Part shown: piece after piece, positions 26,978-36,471 of the stretch
Layout of the letters: each line of letters opens with the position of its first letter
How positions within the stretch are numbered: position 1 is the stretch's first letter
Position numbers and translations under genes: made by a program
NCBI RefSeq assembly: GCF_003026355.1
Contig: NZ_PYON01000010.1
Coordinates: 62,001 to 126,000, forward strand
Direction: 5' to 3'
DNA: 64,000 bases
Source of the DNA: Photobacterium kishitanii
GTDB taxonomy: Bacteria > Pseudomonadota > Gammaproteobacteria > Enterobacterales > Vibrionaceae
Notes under the pieces: generated by a model
What the model was told of the DNA's origin: nothing
Database searches by the model: none
The model's input: only the letters and a program-made list of their open reading frames with translations

Positions 26978-27988
26978 AAGTAGTGCTTTTTTCTGACGTT
27001 GCTGTAAACGACGTTTATTTTCCAGACGAGCAGGGAAAACATACAAACATCGCTGCAAAAATAGCTTACATTGAGCGACCATAGAATATTTAAGATCAAA
27101 ATTAGGATCACAATACTTTTTGTAAAGTTGTTGCCACTCTTTAAACTGCCAATGCGCAACCTTGCCTTTCGTTCGAGAAACACGTGCTTTTACTGCAAAT
27201 TTACGACACAAACCAACACCAACTTGTTGCGGATCAGCAATCACAAAGTTATTAGCAAAACAACGATCAGACAATATTTGCTTATCTATCTGATAATCCA
27301 GCAAACCATTTAAAGTAAATGCAGGATCAAATTTTTGCATCGCTCGAATAAATAGCATTTGGGTACAATCAATCGAATAGTCAGGAAAACCTATATTATA
27401 GGGCTCTTTTTTAGTCGCGATAAAATCGTCGACCAATGGCATATCCCAACAAGCAATAACATCTTCTGTGCGACCAAAATAAAAGAAATCACTCATATGA
27501 AATGCAACAGGTAAGCCTTTTGCATAACGACGGGTAAAAGTGTTAACAACAACAACTCTTTCCTTGAAAAACTGATCTTCATTACATCGGTTTGGAAAAG
27601 CTTGCTGCAAATGGATAAAGGCATCGGAGATCAAATAATTGTCGCTACGTAATTTCATTGCATAAGGCGTAGTTACATGATGTAACCCACTCAATGTCGA
27701 AACAATCTGCCGATTATTATTAAACGTTTGTGGTGTTCCATCTAAATTATAAGCACGAATATTAGTTCCAGGATCATCGCACAACACTAACTGATCATAA
27801 TCTAAATCAGTAAGATCTTGATTATGCCAAGTTGATAAAATTATCTTAGCGCCTGGTAAAAATTGACGTATAGAATTCAAGCACTTTTGCGTGATCCCAG
27901 GTTCTTGCTCACGATCACTAAAAGTTTGAACTGGCCCTTGAACCACAACGGTTATATCTTTCGAGCTTATCTGATGTTTGTTATTCAT
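26969..27988 (-). CDS. wavE: WavE-family LPS biosynthesis protein
   Basis: Matches the WavE family first described in the Vibrio cholerae LPS core locus. N-terminal ITVVVQGPVQTF and the later MKLRSDNYL (about residues 112-120) indicate a GT-A-like nucleotidyl-sugar fold, so it is probably a glycosyltransferase, though its exact role is not known to me. ATG at 27988 is preferred over an in-frame TTG at 27994 because GGAT lies properly before it. Length 339. Its presence is a useful Vibrionaceae marker. Confidence 0.82.
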   Translation of the reverse strand: MNNKHQISSKDITVVVQGPVQTFSDREQEPGITQKCLNSIRQFLPGAKIILSTWHNQDLTDLDYDQLVLCDDPGTNIRAYNLDGTPQTFNNNRQIVSTLSGLHHVTTPYAMKLRSDNYLISDAFIHLQQAFPNRCNEDQFFKERVVVVNTFTRRYAKGLPVAFHMSDFFYFGRTEDVIACWDMPLVDDFIATKKEPYNIGFPDYSIDCTQMLFIRAMQKFDPAFTLNGLLDYQIDKQILSDRCFANNFVIADPQQVGVGLCRKFAVKARVSRTKGKVAHWQFKEWQQLYKKYCDPNFDLKYSMVAQCKLFLQRCLYVFPARLENKRRLQQRQKKALLNK

Positions 27989-28235
27989 TGCCAATCCACT
28001 GTTTGATACTCTTTAATGAGTCACTACGTATTAAATATCTCGATCTATAGTGATTTGCATTTTAACTGATAACAACTGGGTATCCTAGTTAACATTACTA
28101 TCTTTAGTTATTATAATTAGCTCTTATCTAAATGATTATAAAACTAAAAAATCACAGTCATAATGTTTCAAAAACTTTAGTACTGCTATTAACAATAAAT
28201 AAAATAATGCTTATTAAAAAGGAACTTAACACATC

Positions 28236-28619
28236 ATGAAAAAATTGGTTATCGATCTAGATGGAACACTTACAACAGCGAATACCACTGATTATCGACT
28301 TGTTGCACCTAATAATGATGTCATAAACAAACTAAAAGAATATCAACAACAAGGATTCAGTATCACTATTTTTACTGCTCGTAATATGCGCACCTATGAA
28401 GGCAATATCGGAAAAATAAACATTCATACTCTACCAATTATTGTAGAATGGCTTGAGAAACATAACGTACCTTATGATGAAATCATCGTTGGTAAACCAT
28501 GGTGTGGCCATGACGGTTTCTACATTGACGATCGTGCGATTCGCCCTTCTGAATTTGCCTCACTTTCAGTAGAGGAAATCAACAGCTTACTTAATAAGGA
28601 AAAAATGAAGTGTTCTTAG
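28236..28619 (+). CDS. HAD-family phosphatase, LPS/capsule cassette
   Basis: Short (127 residues) HAD hydrolase without a cap. Motif I is VIDLDGTLT (residues 4-12, nucleophile Asp); motif II is FTARN (about 48-52); the conserved Lys is in VGKPWCGHDG and acidic motif IV in YIDDRA. Such stand-alone HADs in capsule clusters remove a phosphate from a sugar or polyol intermediate. It is followed by a nucleotidyltransferase-kinase fusion gene overlapping by 10 bases and a second nucleotidyltransferase gene, implying a shared pathway to an activated LPS substituent. Substrate unknown. AAGGAAC lies 12-13 bases before the start. Confidence 0.8.
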   Translation: MKKLVIDLDGTLTTANTTDYRLVAPNNDVINKLKEYQQQGFSITIFTARNMRTYEGNIGKINIHTLPIIVEWLEKHNVPYDEIIVGKPWCGHDGFYIDDRAIRPSEFASLSVEEINSLLNKEKMKCS

Positions 28620-30196
28620 TTATGTCAGCAGCATATGTTGATCAGGATTTAAAATCTGAATTTGGCAATATACCACCAAGTTTATTACCACTTGGAAACC
28701 GCCGCTTATTTCAACATCAAATCGCTGCGGCGCCCAAAGGAAAAGCACTTTATCTAAGTCTACCTGAATCTTATGACTTACCAGAAATTGATGCCAAATG
28801 GCTTCAACAGCGTAACGTTACTGTGCTCGCGATTCCAGAAAATATATCACTAGGGGCTTCACTGGTTATTGCATTAAATCTCATCGATAAACCAATCGAT
28901 ACCAGCCTTGAAGTATTATTTGGCGATACGCTAATTTCACCGCTACCTACCATTGAAGACTCAATTACGGTTTCTGAAGTAGAGGACAGCTACAATTGGT
29001 CGGCAGTAACAAATAGCAAGCATCATTGGATTCAGAACGTTGATAACGATCTTGACCATACTAAAAACAATGTTGTCAGTGGCTATTTTCACTTCAGCCA
29101 ACCTCGTCAACTTATTCGTTGTATTACCCAAAGCCATTGGGACTTTCTTGAAGGCTTAAATCGCTATAATCAACTGGTTGGTTTAACGACTGTCCGTACA
29201 ACTAACTGGCTCGATTTTGGCCATGTAAACACTTATTATCGTTCAAAAGCCAAATTCACCACTCAACGTGCTTTTAACCAATTAAAAATATCACCCGAGT
29301 GGTGTGAAAAAAGCAGTATCAACGGCTTAAAAATTCAAGCAGAAGCCAATTGGTTTAAACACCTACCGCCAATGATGCGTAATTATATTCCGCAATATAT
29401 GGGTCACTATGAAGAGCAAGGCATTTTCAGCTATCGGCTCGAGTACCTTCATCACACCGCCCTGAATGAACTGTTCGTTTTTGCTAATTTGCCTTCGATT
29501 ATATGGCGCCAAATCATCAATAGTAGTTTATCTTTTTTAACTACATGCCAGCAGCACTTACAACCTAACGATCAACCCGCGGCGTCATTAGAGCAATTAT
29601 TTGGTGAAAAAACATCACAGCGGCTTAATGATTTTTGTCAAGAACGTGATATTTCTTTAACTACAACTTGGTGCTATAACAACCAATATCATATTTCGCT
29701 ACAACAATTAGTCACTGACAGCCATCAATATCTACCCGAACCAGCAGCAGTTGCCACTATCATGCATGGTGATTTTTGTTTCAGTAATATTTTATATGAC
29801 TTTAGAACCAATCGTATAAAAACCATTGATCCTCGAGGAATGACACCTGACGGCACCATGACTTTATTTGGCGATATTCGCTATGATTTAGCCAAATTAA
29901 GCCACTCAATTCTAGGTTTATATGACTGGATTATTGCTGGCTATTACCATGTCGATATTACTGATAATACGATAATTTTCAATGTCGCAGGCATTGACAA
30001 GCATCAAGAAAATCAACAGATTTTTATTGATTTAGTGAATGATAAATTTAACTTATCAGCTGTAAATTTATATGCGATGCAAATTCAATTATTTCTGTCA
30101 ATGTTGCCTCTCCATGCCGATGACCCTCATCGTCAAGATGCCTTGATGGCAAATGCATTCCGCCTTCACCAACTAATGGTAGAACATACTTTATGA
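28610..30196 (+). CDS. Nucleotidyltransferase-like / APH-type kinase fusion
   Basis: Two-domain protein of 528 residues. N-terminal part (1-220) resembles a sugar-nucleotidyltransferase: FLVMSAAYVD, PPSLLPLGNRRLF and the metal-site-like LFGDTLI, but the usual GxGTR loop is missing. C-terminal part (about 260-500) is an aminoglycoside-phosphotransferase/choline-kinase fold with catalytic MHGDFCFSNIL and metal Asp in IDPRGM. The start is GTG at 28610, with AAGGA nine bases before it; the ATG at 28622 would remove the first beta strand. It overlaps genes on both sides (10 and 4 bases). It may phosphorylate and then activate a small alcohol; the substrate is unknown. Confidence 0.72.
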   Translation: MFLVMSAAYVDQDLKSEFGNIPPSLLPLGNRRLFQHQIAAAPKGKALYLSLPESYDLPEIDAKWLQQRNVTVLAIPENISLGASLVIALNLIDKPIDTSLEVLFGDTLISPLPTIEDSITVSEVEDSYNWSAVTNSKHHWIQNVDNDLDHTKNNVVSGYFHFSQPRQLIRCITQSHWDFLEGLNRYNQLVGLTTVRTTNWLDFGHVNTYYRSKAKFTTQRAFNQLKISPEWCEKSSINGLKIQAEANWFKHLPPMMRNYIPQYMGHYEEQGIFSYRLEYLHHTALNELFVFANLPSIIWRQIINSSLSFLTTCQQHLQPNDQPAASLEQLFGEKTSQRLNDFCQERDISLTTTWCYNNQYHISLQQLVTDSHQYLPEPAAVATIMHGDFCFSNILYDFRTNRIKTIDPRGMTPDGTMTLFGDIRYDLAKLSHSILGLYDWIIAGYYHVDITDNTIIFNVAGIDKHQENQQIFIDLVNDKFNLSAVNLYAMQIQLFLSMLPLHADDPHRQDALMANAFRLHQLMVEHTL

Positions 30197-30912
30197 TCGT
30201 TATCCCAATGGCAGGATTAAGCTCTCGTTTTTTCAATGCTGGCTATACTCAACCTAAATATATGCTAGAAGCTCACAATGAAAGCTTATTTGATCATGCA
30301 GTAAAAAGCTTTGCCGCGTTATTTGAAACTGAGTTATTTGTCTTTATCATTCGAGATGTTTACCACACTCGTCAATTTGTTGAAGCGCGCGTTCATGCGC
30401 TTGGTATCAAGCACTTCCATATCACGGTGCTTAATCAAGAAACTCGCGGACAGGCGGAAACAGTAGCATTAGGACTTGCCGAGGTTAACTATCAAGGCCC
30501 AATGACTATTTTTAATATTGATACCTTCCGCCCACACTTTAACTATCCAGATCTGACGTTATTAGGTGATGGTTACTTAGAAGTTTTTGAGGGTAGTGGC
30601 GATAATTGGTCATTTGCCAAACCTGCGAAAATTGGTTCAACACAAGTTATAGAAACTGCAGAAAAAAGACCAATATCAAACCTTTGCTGTACAGGTCTTT
30701 ATTACTTTGCAGATATCAATGACTTTCATTATGCCTATAATAATTATATTTCTCGACCAATAACTGAATGGGAAAAAGGCGAGCTTTATGTCGCTCCGCT
30801 GTACAATATTCTAATCAGCGCAGGTAAAGAAATCCATTATCATCAGATAGATCGCCAGCAAGTGATTTTTTGTGGTGTTCCCCAAGAATATCTCGATTTT
30901 TTAAATCAGTAA
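30193..30912 (+). CDS. Nucleotidyltransferase, LPS/capsule cassette
   Basis: NTP_transferase-fold protein of 239 residues. Loop PMAGLSSRF with a following Lys (QPKYML, residues 21-26) corresponds to the nucleotide-binding signature; IFNIDTFRP (about 110-118) carries the metal Asp. It should join a phosphorylated small molecule to CTP or another NTP, or be a related activating enzyme. Its ATG overlaps the stop of the fusion gene by 4 bases (ATGA), so the HAD, fusion and this gene form one coupled unit. waaF follows about 50 bases later, possibly in the same transcript. Confidence 0.75.
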   Translation: MIVIPMAGLSSRFFNAGYTQPKYMLEAHNESLFDHAVKSFAALFETELFVFIIRDVYHTRQFVEARVHALGIKHFHITVLNQETRGQAETVALGLAEVNYQGPMTIFNIDTFRPHFNYPDLTLLGDGYLEVFEGSGDNWSFAKPAKIGSTQVIETAEKRPISNLCCTGLYYFADINDFHYAYNNYISRPITEWEKGELYVAPLYNILISAGKEIHYHQIDRQQVIFCGVPQEYLDFLNQ

Positions 30913-30963
30913 TTAACTCACAACCATCACTCGGTCTGAGAACCTAAACTCGGTAAATTATTT

Positions 30964-31998
30964 ATGACTAAAATTTTAATCATCGGTCCATCATGGATTG
31001 GCGACATGGTGATGTCGCAGTGCTTATATATTGAATTAAAAAAACAACACCCTAACTGTATCATTGATGTAATGGCGCCTGGCTGGTGTAAAACAGTATT
31101 AGCACGTATGCCCGAAATAAATAAGACCATTGAAATGCCTCTTGGCCATGGTGACTTCAATTTCTTTGCTCGCTACCAATTAGGTAAAATATTACGTGAT
31201 GACAACTACGATCATGCTTATATTCTGCCAAATTCAGCCAAATCAGCACTTATCCCATTTTTTGCGAGCATACCAACCCGTACTGGCTGGAAAGGCGAAA
31301 TGCGTTACGGGCTACTTAATGATTTACGTAACAACAAAAAATCGTTTAATTTAATGATTGAACGTTACATTGCTTTGGCTCATCCCGCTTCAGCAATGAC
31401 AGGTTCTGGTTGCCTAACGGATATGCCTTTCCCTGCTCTAACTATTGACGCTCAAAATCAACAGCAAGTGCTTGAAAAATTCAACGTCAACCAAACTCGT
31501 ACTTCAATTGCACTCTGTCCAGGAGCTGCTTACGGTCCAGCCAAATGCTGGCCAATTGATCATTATGCATCGGTCGCTAAAACCCTTATTGAAGCTGGCT
31601 GTAATATTTTATTATTTGGCTCAGACAATGAAAAAACATTAACCGATCAAATCGAAAAATCTTTATCGAATAGCGCCCAACAGTACTGTCATAATTTAGC
31701 GGGTAAAACATCACTTACCGATGTGATTGACTTGCTAGCATCATGTTCAACAGTTATTGGTAATGATTCTGGCTTAATGCATGTTGCAGCCGCTGTACAG
31801 TGCAATGTTGTTGCACTTTATGGACCAACAACACCAAATTACACCCCACCGCTCACGCATAAAAAAGCCATTTTACACACCGATATTGAATGTCGACCTT
31901 GCTTTAAGCGTGAATGTCCTTTGAAGCATAATAAATGCATGACAGAGATTTCACCACAGCAAGTCATCACTGCCATTAACAATTTACAAGCATTATGA
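30964..31998 (+). CDS. waaF: WaaF, ADP-heptose:LPS heptosyltransferase II
   Basis: Adds the second heptose to the LPS inner core. GT9 family with MTKILIIGPSWIGDMVMSQCL at the N-terminus, the CPGAAYGPAKCWPIDHYA acceptor/donor segment (about 180-197), and GNDSGLMHVAAAVQCNVVALYGPT (about 263-286). Length 344. The ECRPCFKRECPLKHNKCM Cys cluster near the C-terminus is typical of WaaF. Its stop overlaps the waaA start by 4 bases, so the two inner-core enzymes are coupled. Confidence 0.95.
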   Translation: MTKILIIGPSWIGDMVMSQCLYIELKKQHPNCIIDVMAPGWCKTVLARMPEINKTIEMPLGHGDFNFFARYQLGKILRDDNYDHAYILPNSAKSALIPFFASIPTRTGWKGEMRYGLLNDLRNNKKSFNLMIERYIALAHPASAMTGSGCLTDMPFPALTIDAQNQQQVLEKFNVNQTRTSIALCPGAAYGPAKCWPIDHYASVAKTLIEAGCNILLFGSDNEKTLTDQIEKSLSNSAQQYCHNLAGKTSLTDVIDLLASCSTVIGNDSGLMHVAAAVQCNVVALYGPTTPNYTPPLTHKKAILHTDIECRPCFKRECPLKHNKCMTEISPQQVITAINNLQAL

Positions 31999-33275
31999 TT
32001 CGAACTCTATATACCCTATTACTAGCTCTAGTAGCCCCTATATTATTATGGGGGCTTTACCGTACCAAACCTGGAAAACCAGCCTTTGGTGCTCGTTGGA
32101 AAGAGCATTTTGGTTTTACGCCACCATTGCTTACAGCAGAACAACCTCTTTGGATTCATGCCGCCTCAGTCGGTGAAGCAATTGCTATTGTACCGGTAAT
32201 AAAGGCACTCAAAAAAGCTCACCCTAAGCAAACTATTGTAGTAACCACCACTACCAGCACAGGTGCTGAACAAGTAGCAAAATTGGGCGATTTAGTTGAA
32301 CACCGCTACATGCCAATTGATTTTGCGTGGTGTGTACGTGGATTTCTAAAAGCTATCAAGCCAAAATTATTTCTTATCGTTGAAAAAGAATTATGGCTCA
32401 ATACCTTAAGCTGTGCTCATCATCAAAAAATTCCAACGATCATTGTTAATGCACGCTTATCAGAACGCTCTGCAAAGCGCTACCAATCGTTTGGCTTTTT
32501 CACTCATAAATTGTTAACCAAAATAGATAAAATCTTATGTTTACATGATGATGACGCCCAACGGTTTATTGCCATTGGCGCTAATAAAAATCAAGTCGCA
32601 GTGACAGGTTCAATCAAATATGACATCAGTATTGCTGACAGTGTTTTTGAACAAGCCCATGATCTTCGTCAGCAACTTGGCGCCCAACGGCCTATTTTCG
32701 TTGCTGCGAGCACCCATCAAGGTGAAGATCAACAAGTACTTGATGCTTACCAAATAGTGCAACAACACTATCCTGATGCGATGGTGATTATTGTGCCGCG
32801 TCATCCTGAAAGATTCGATAGTGTTGCTCAATTAGCTGCAGAGCAATATGGGTTAACGGTTCATCGTCGTACAGATAACACACCAATTTCAGTCACCACT
32901 CAGCTCTACCTCGCTGATACTATGGGAGAAATGTTGGTAATGTTAGCCACTGCCGATGTAACGTTTATGGGGGGGAGTTTAGTGGGTGAAAAGGTCGGCG
33001 GGCATAATCTATTAGAGCCAGCAGCTGTCGCTAAACCCGCAATAACAGGCCCAAGTTTTTATAATTTTGAAGATATCACCCAGCAATTATTAGCCGCTGG
33101 CGCGATTGAAATCTGTCAAAATAGTCACCAACTTGCAGAGCAACTGATCATTTTATTTAATGACCCGCAACGCCAACAACAAATGGGCGCACAGGGCCAA
33201 AAAATAGTGATTGAAAACCAAGGCGCGGTTAAGAAAACCATCACTAATATTAATCATTACTTAGATGATAATTAA
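31995..33275 (+). CDS. waaA: WaaA, Kdo transferase
   Basis: Inner-membrane-anchored enzyme attaching Kdo to lipid IVA. One N-terminal membrane segment (about residues 4-22), then the conserved PLWIHAASVGEAIA (about 52-65), LVEKELW, VNARLSERS, and GGSLVGEKVGGHNLLEPAA (about 324-342). Length 426 is typical. Because a Kdo kinase gene (kdkA) follows, this WaaA is probably monofunctional, adding a single Kdo as in vibrios and Haemophilus; that is an inference. Its stop codon shares TTAA with the kdkA stop on the other strand. Confidence 0.94.
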   Translation: MIRTLYTLLLALVAPILLWGLYRTKPGKPAFGARWKEHFGFTPPLLTAEQPLWIHAASVGEAIAIVPVIKALKKAHPKQTIVVTTTTSTGAEQVAKLGDLVEHRYMPIDFAWCVRGFLKAIKPKLFLIVEKELWLNTLSCAHHQKIPTIIVNARLSERSAKRYQSFGFFTHKLLTKIDKILCLHDDDAQRFIAIGANKNQVAVTGSIKYDISIADSVFEQAHDLRQQLGAQRPIFVAASTHQGEDQQVLDAYQIVQQHYPDAMVIIVPRHPERFDSVAQLAAEQYGLTVHRRTDNTPISVTTQLYLADTMGEMLVMLATADVTFMGGSLVGEKVGGHNLLEPAAVAKPAITGPSFYNFEDITQQLLAAGAIEICQNSHQLAEQLIILFNDPQRQQQMGAQGQKIVIENQGAVKKTITNINHYLDDN

Positions 33276-34057
33276 CCAATAGTTATACGAAGATTACTTT
33301 TATGGGCATAACCATCGCACAATGCTGTCCAATTATCTTCATGCCATTTAATCGCACGTTTATCGACTTCTTTCATAAAAGAGCGCTTTAAACGTGCGAG
33401 ATTATCCACCTTCCAATCATCACCATCGCGACAATCACATTTATCAAAATCAATCAGCCATGGTTGCTGCTGAGCATCAACTAAAATATTGTGGGCATTC
33501 AAATCCGTGTGACAGACTTGCAAATCATGCATTTTACCAATCATTTCACCAATATCACGCCACACTGCCGTGGCTAATGGTTGGGTTTGAAGTAATGCGA
33601 CTAAATCATTACTGTTGGCAATTTTCTCAACCAAAATATCTGCTTTATAAACCACGCCTTTTTTAACCGCACGAGCAGCAATTGGTCGCGGTACATTTAC
33701 GCCACCATCGCGTAATAATTTTAATAATGCTAACTCAGCCCCACTACGGGTTTTATTCCACTCTGTAAACCAATAACTGTCATTATTCACTTTAGCAAAC
33801 AGCCCGCCACGGTGATAATGTCGTAATGCCATCTCTAATTTTTCATCGGCAACAAACCAAGTCGTGCCACGCCCTTCTGCTGAGCCGATAACTGCATCAC
33901 GCTGACGCCAATACTCAATATCAAAGCAACCATGCGGATCTGCACTTAGATAATCGCTATCAAACCAAATGGCCTGGTTGTTACTGATAATTTCCTGCAC
34001 TACAGCCTCTCTCGCATTTATTGTTGAATATTTTACAATTTCAATGGCTAGCGGCAT
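33272..34057 (-). CDS. kdkA: KdkA, 3-deoxy-D-manno-octulosonic acid kinase
   Basis: Phosphorylates the single Kdo residue of the LPS inner core. Protein-kinase-like fold: catalytic CHTDLNAHNILVD (about residues 180-192), metal-binding LIDFDKCD (about 200-207), and N-lobe features such as RGTTWFV and LALLKLLRDGGVNVPRP. About 260 residues; the homologues I know are slightly shorter, so the true start may be a little inside. It overlaps the end of waaA by four bases in convergent orientation and lies 32 bases from a divergent heptosyltransferase gene. Confidence 0.9.
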   Translation of the reverse strand: MPLAIEIVKYSTINAREAVVQEIISNNQAIWFDSDYLSADPHGCFDIEYWRQRDAVIGSAEGRGTTWFVADEKLEMALRHYHRGGLFAKVNNDSYWFTEWNKTRSGAELALLKLLRDGGVNVPRPIAARAVKKGVVYKADILVEKIANSNDLVALLQTQPLATAVWRDIGEMIGKMHDLQVCHTDLNAHNILVDAQQQPWLIDFDKCDCRDGDDWKVDNLARLKRSFMKEVDKRAIKWHEDNWTALCDGYAHKSNLRITIG

Positions 34058-34089
34058 AATTCACTAACCACTTTTAATAAGGTAACTCC

Positions 34090-35157
34090 ATGGCTCTGTT
34101 CTCAACGCCACCACGTTCAATTTGTATCTTACGTTTGTCTGCTATTGGTGACGTTTGCCATGCGATTGCTGTTGTTCAAGCTATCCAACGCCACTGGCCA
34201 ACGACTGAAATTACTTGGGTTGTTGGCAAGGTTGAAGCACAATTAGTGAATGCGTTACCCAATATTAACGTGATCAGTTTTGATAAAAAAGCCGGCTGGC
34301 ATGGCATTAAATGTGTTTGGCAACAACTGAAATCACACCGTTTTGATGCGCTATTGGATATGCAAGTTGCCTTACGTGCAAGTGTACTATCTTTAGGTAT
34401 TAAAGCTAAGTATCGTGTTGGATTTAGTAAAAACAGAACTAAAGAAGGGCAATGGCTGTTTACTAATAAACACTTACCCAATACTGACAGCATACATGTA
34501 CTCGATAATATGGCGGATTTTGCACGTTACATTGGCGTGCCATTTACGACCCCAGTATGGAATATTCCGCTTACAGCGGAGGATAATAGTGTCGCTGAAC
34601 AATATATCCACCAGCCAACATTAGTCATATCACCAGCAGCCAGTAAAGATGAACGTAACTGGTTAGCTGAACATTATGCCGCAATAGCTGATTACGCTGT
34701 GACTAAAGGTTTAGCGGTAATATTATGTGGCTCGCCAAGTAAGCGTGAACAACAATTAGGCCAACAAATTAGCAGCTATAGTCAAACGCCGATCACCAAC
34801 TTGATCGGTAAGACAACCCTATTACAGCTCACCGCATTATTGCGTGCGGCGACAGTGGTCATTGCACCAGATTCAGGGCCGGCACATCTAGCCACGACCC
34901 AAAACACGCCAGTGATTGGATTATATGGCCACAGTAATCCGGCCCGTACAGGACCTTATTTATCGCAACCCTATACCGTTAGTGTTTATCAACAAGTCGC
35001 CGAACAGCATTACGGCAAATCATTAGGTGAGTTACCATGGGGAGCACGCGTAAAAGGTAGCGATATCATGCCGCAAATTAGTGTTGCCATGGTAAAGGAA
35101 AAACTTGATCTCATCCTATCTTCGTCGATGTCATTAGCTTCCAAGGAAAAGTCATGA
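34090..35157 (+). CDS. Glycosyltransferase family 9, heptosyltransferase I-like
   Basis: Second heptosyltransferase of the inner core block: ICILRLSAIGDVCHAIAVVQAI at the N-terminus is the WaaC/OpsX form, and APDSGPAHLATTQNTPVIGLYGHSN is cut here to its core PDSGPAHLATTQ (about residues 258-269). Length 355. Given that waaF is present separately, this is most likely the enzyme adding the first heptose to Kdo (OpsX type), an inference from the locus. Its stop overlaps the next gene by 4 bases. Confidence 0.85.
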   Translation: MALFSTPPRSICILRLSAIGDVCHAIAVVQAIQRHWPTTEITWVVGKVEAQLVNALPNINVISFDKKAGWHGIKCVWQQLKSHRFDALLDMQVALRASVLSLGIKAKYRVGFSKNRTKEGQWLFTNKHLPNTDSIHVLDNMADFARYIGVPFTTPVWNIPLTAEDNSVAEQYIHQPTLVISPAASKDERNWLAEHYAAIADYAVTKGLAVILCGSPSKREQQLGQQISSYSQTPITNLIGKTTLLQLTALLRAATVVIAPDSGPAHLATTQNTPVIGLYGHSNPARTGPYLSQPYTVSVYQQVAEQHYGKSLGELPWGARVKGSDIMPQISVAMVKEKLDLILSSSMSLASKEKS

Positions 35158-35930
35158 ACACACCAACAGATAAACCGACACTTAGTGCTGTACTGATTGT
35201 TAAAAATGAAGCTAAACATCTTGCTGCATGTCTAGATACAGTTAAAGACTGGGTCGACGAAATTATTATTTTGGACTCAGGCAGTACTGATGAGACAGAA
35301 ACCATTGCTCGTCGCTATACAGACAAATTTTATGTCAATACGCAGTGGCCAGGATTCGGTCAACAACGTCAACTAGCCCAACAGTATGTCAACAGTGATT
35401 ATGTTTTATGGCTCGATGCTGATGAACGCGTCACACCTCAATTAAAACAATCGATTCAAAATGTACTCCAAACCAATCAACGTAATGTGGTTTATAGCGT
35501 TAATCGTCTCAGTACTGCATTTGGTAAGTTTATTCGCCATTCTGGCTGGCACCCTGATTGGATCGTGCGTTTATACCGTCCACAAGACACCCACTATAAT
35601 GATGTTCAAGTACATGAATCTGTCATTGTTCCTCCAAATTACAACATTGTAAAAATAGACGGTAATTTAGAACATTATACATTTGACGATTTTTTTGAAT
35701 TCCAGAAAAAACAATCTCAATATGCTGAGTTATGGGCTCAAGAAAAACACTCTAAAGGAAAAAAGACCTCCATCAGCTCAGCAATTGGACATGCTCTTTT
35801 CAGCTTTATACGTAGTTATTTTATTAAATGTGGCTTTCTAGATGGTAAACATGGCTTTATTATTGCCTGCATTAATATGCAATATGTATTAAATAAGTAC
35901 CTTGGTCTTTACCTTAAACAAAATAAGTAA
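35154..35930 (+). CDS. waaE: WaaE/KdtX-type core glucosyltransferase
   Basis: GT2 family inverting glycosyltransferase attaching glucose to the first heptose of the inner core. N-terminal LSAVLIVKNEAKHLAACLDT, metal-site WLDADERVT (about residues 84-92, DxD), and HVHES-like VQVHES (about 138-143) are characteristic. Length 258. It sits directly before coaD, the kdtX-coaD arrangement known from several gammaproteobacteria, and overlaps the GT9 gene by ATGA. Confidence 0.88.
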   Translation: MNTPTDKPTLSAVLIVKNEAKHLAACLDTVKDWVDEIIILDSGSTDETETIARRYTDKFYVNTQWPGFGQQRQLAQQYVNSDYVLWLDADERVTPQLKQSIQNVLQTNQRNVVYSVNRLSTAFGKFIRHSGWHPDWIVRLYRPQDTHYNDVQVHESVIVPPNYNIVKIDGNLEHYTFDDFFEFQKKQSQYAELWAQEKHSKGKKTSISSAIGHALFSFIRSYFIKCGFLDGKHGFIIACINMQYVLNKYLGLYLKQNK

Positions 35931-36419
<489 letters not shown>

Positions 36420-36426
36420 TGATCAA

Positions 36427-36452
36427 AAAAGGGAGCATATAAGCTCCCTTTT
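36427..36452. terminator. Bidirectional terminator between coaD and the epimerase gene
   Basis: Stem AAAAGGGAGC / GCTCCCTTTT with an ATATAA loop between convergent genes. Confidence 0.9.
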
Positions 36453-36471
36453 CTATTATTCTAAACCGTAA

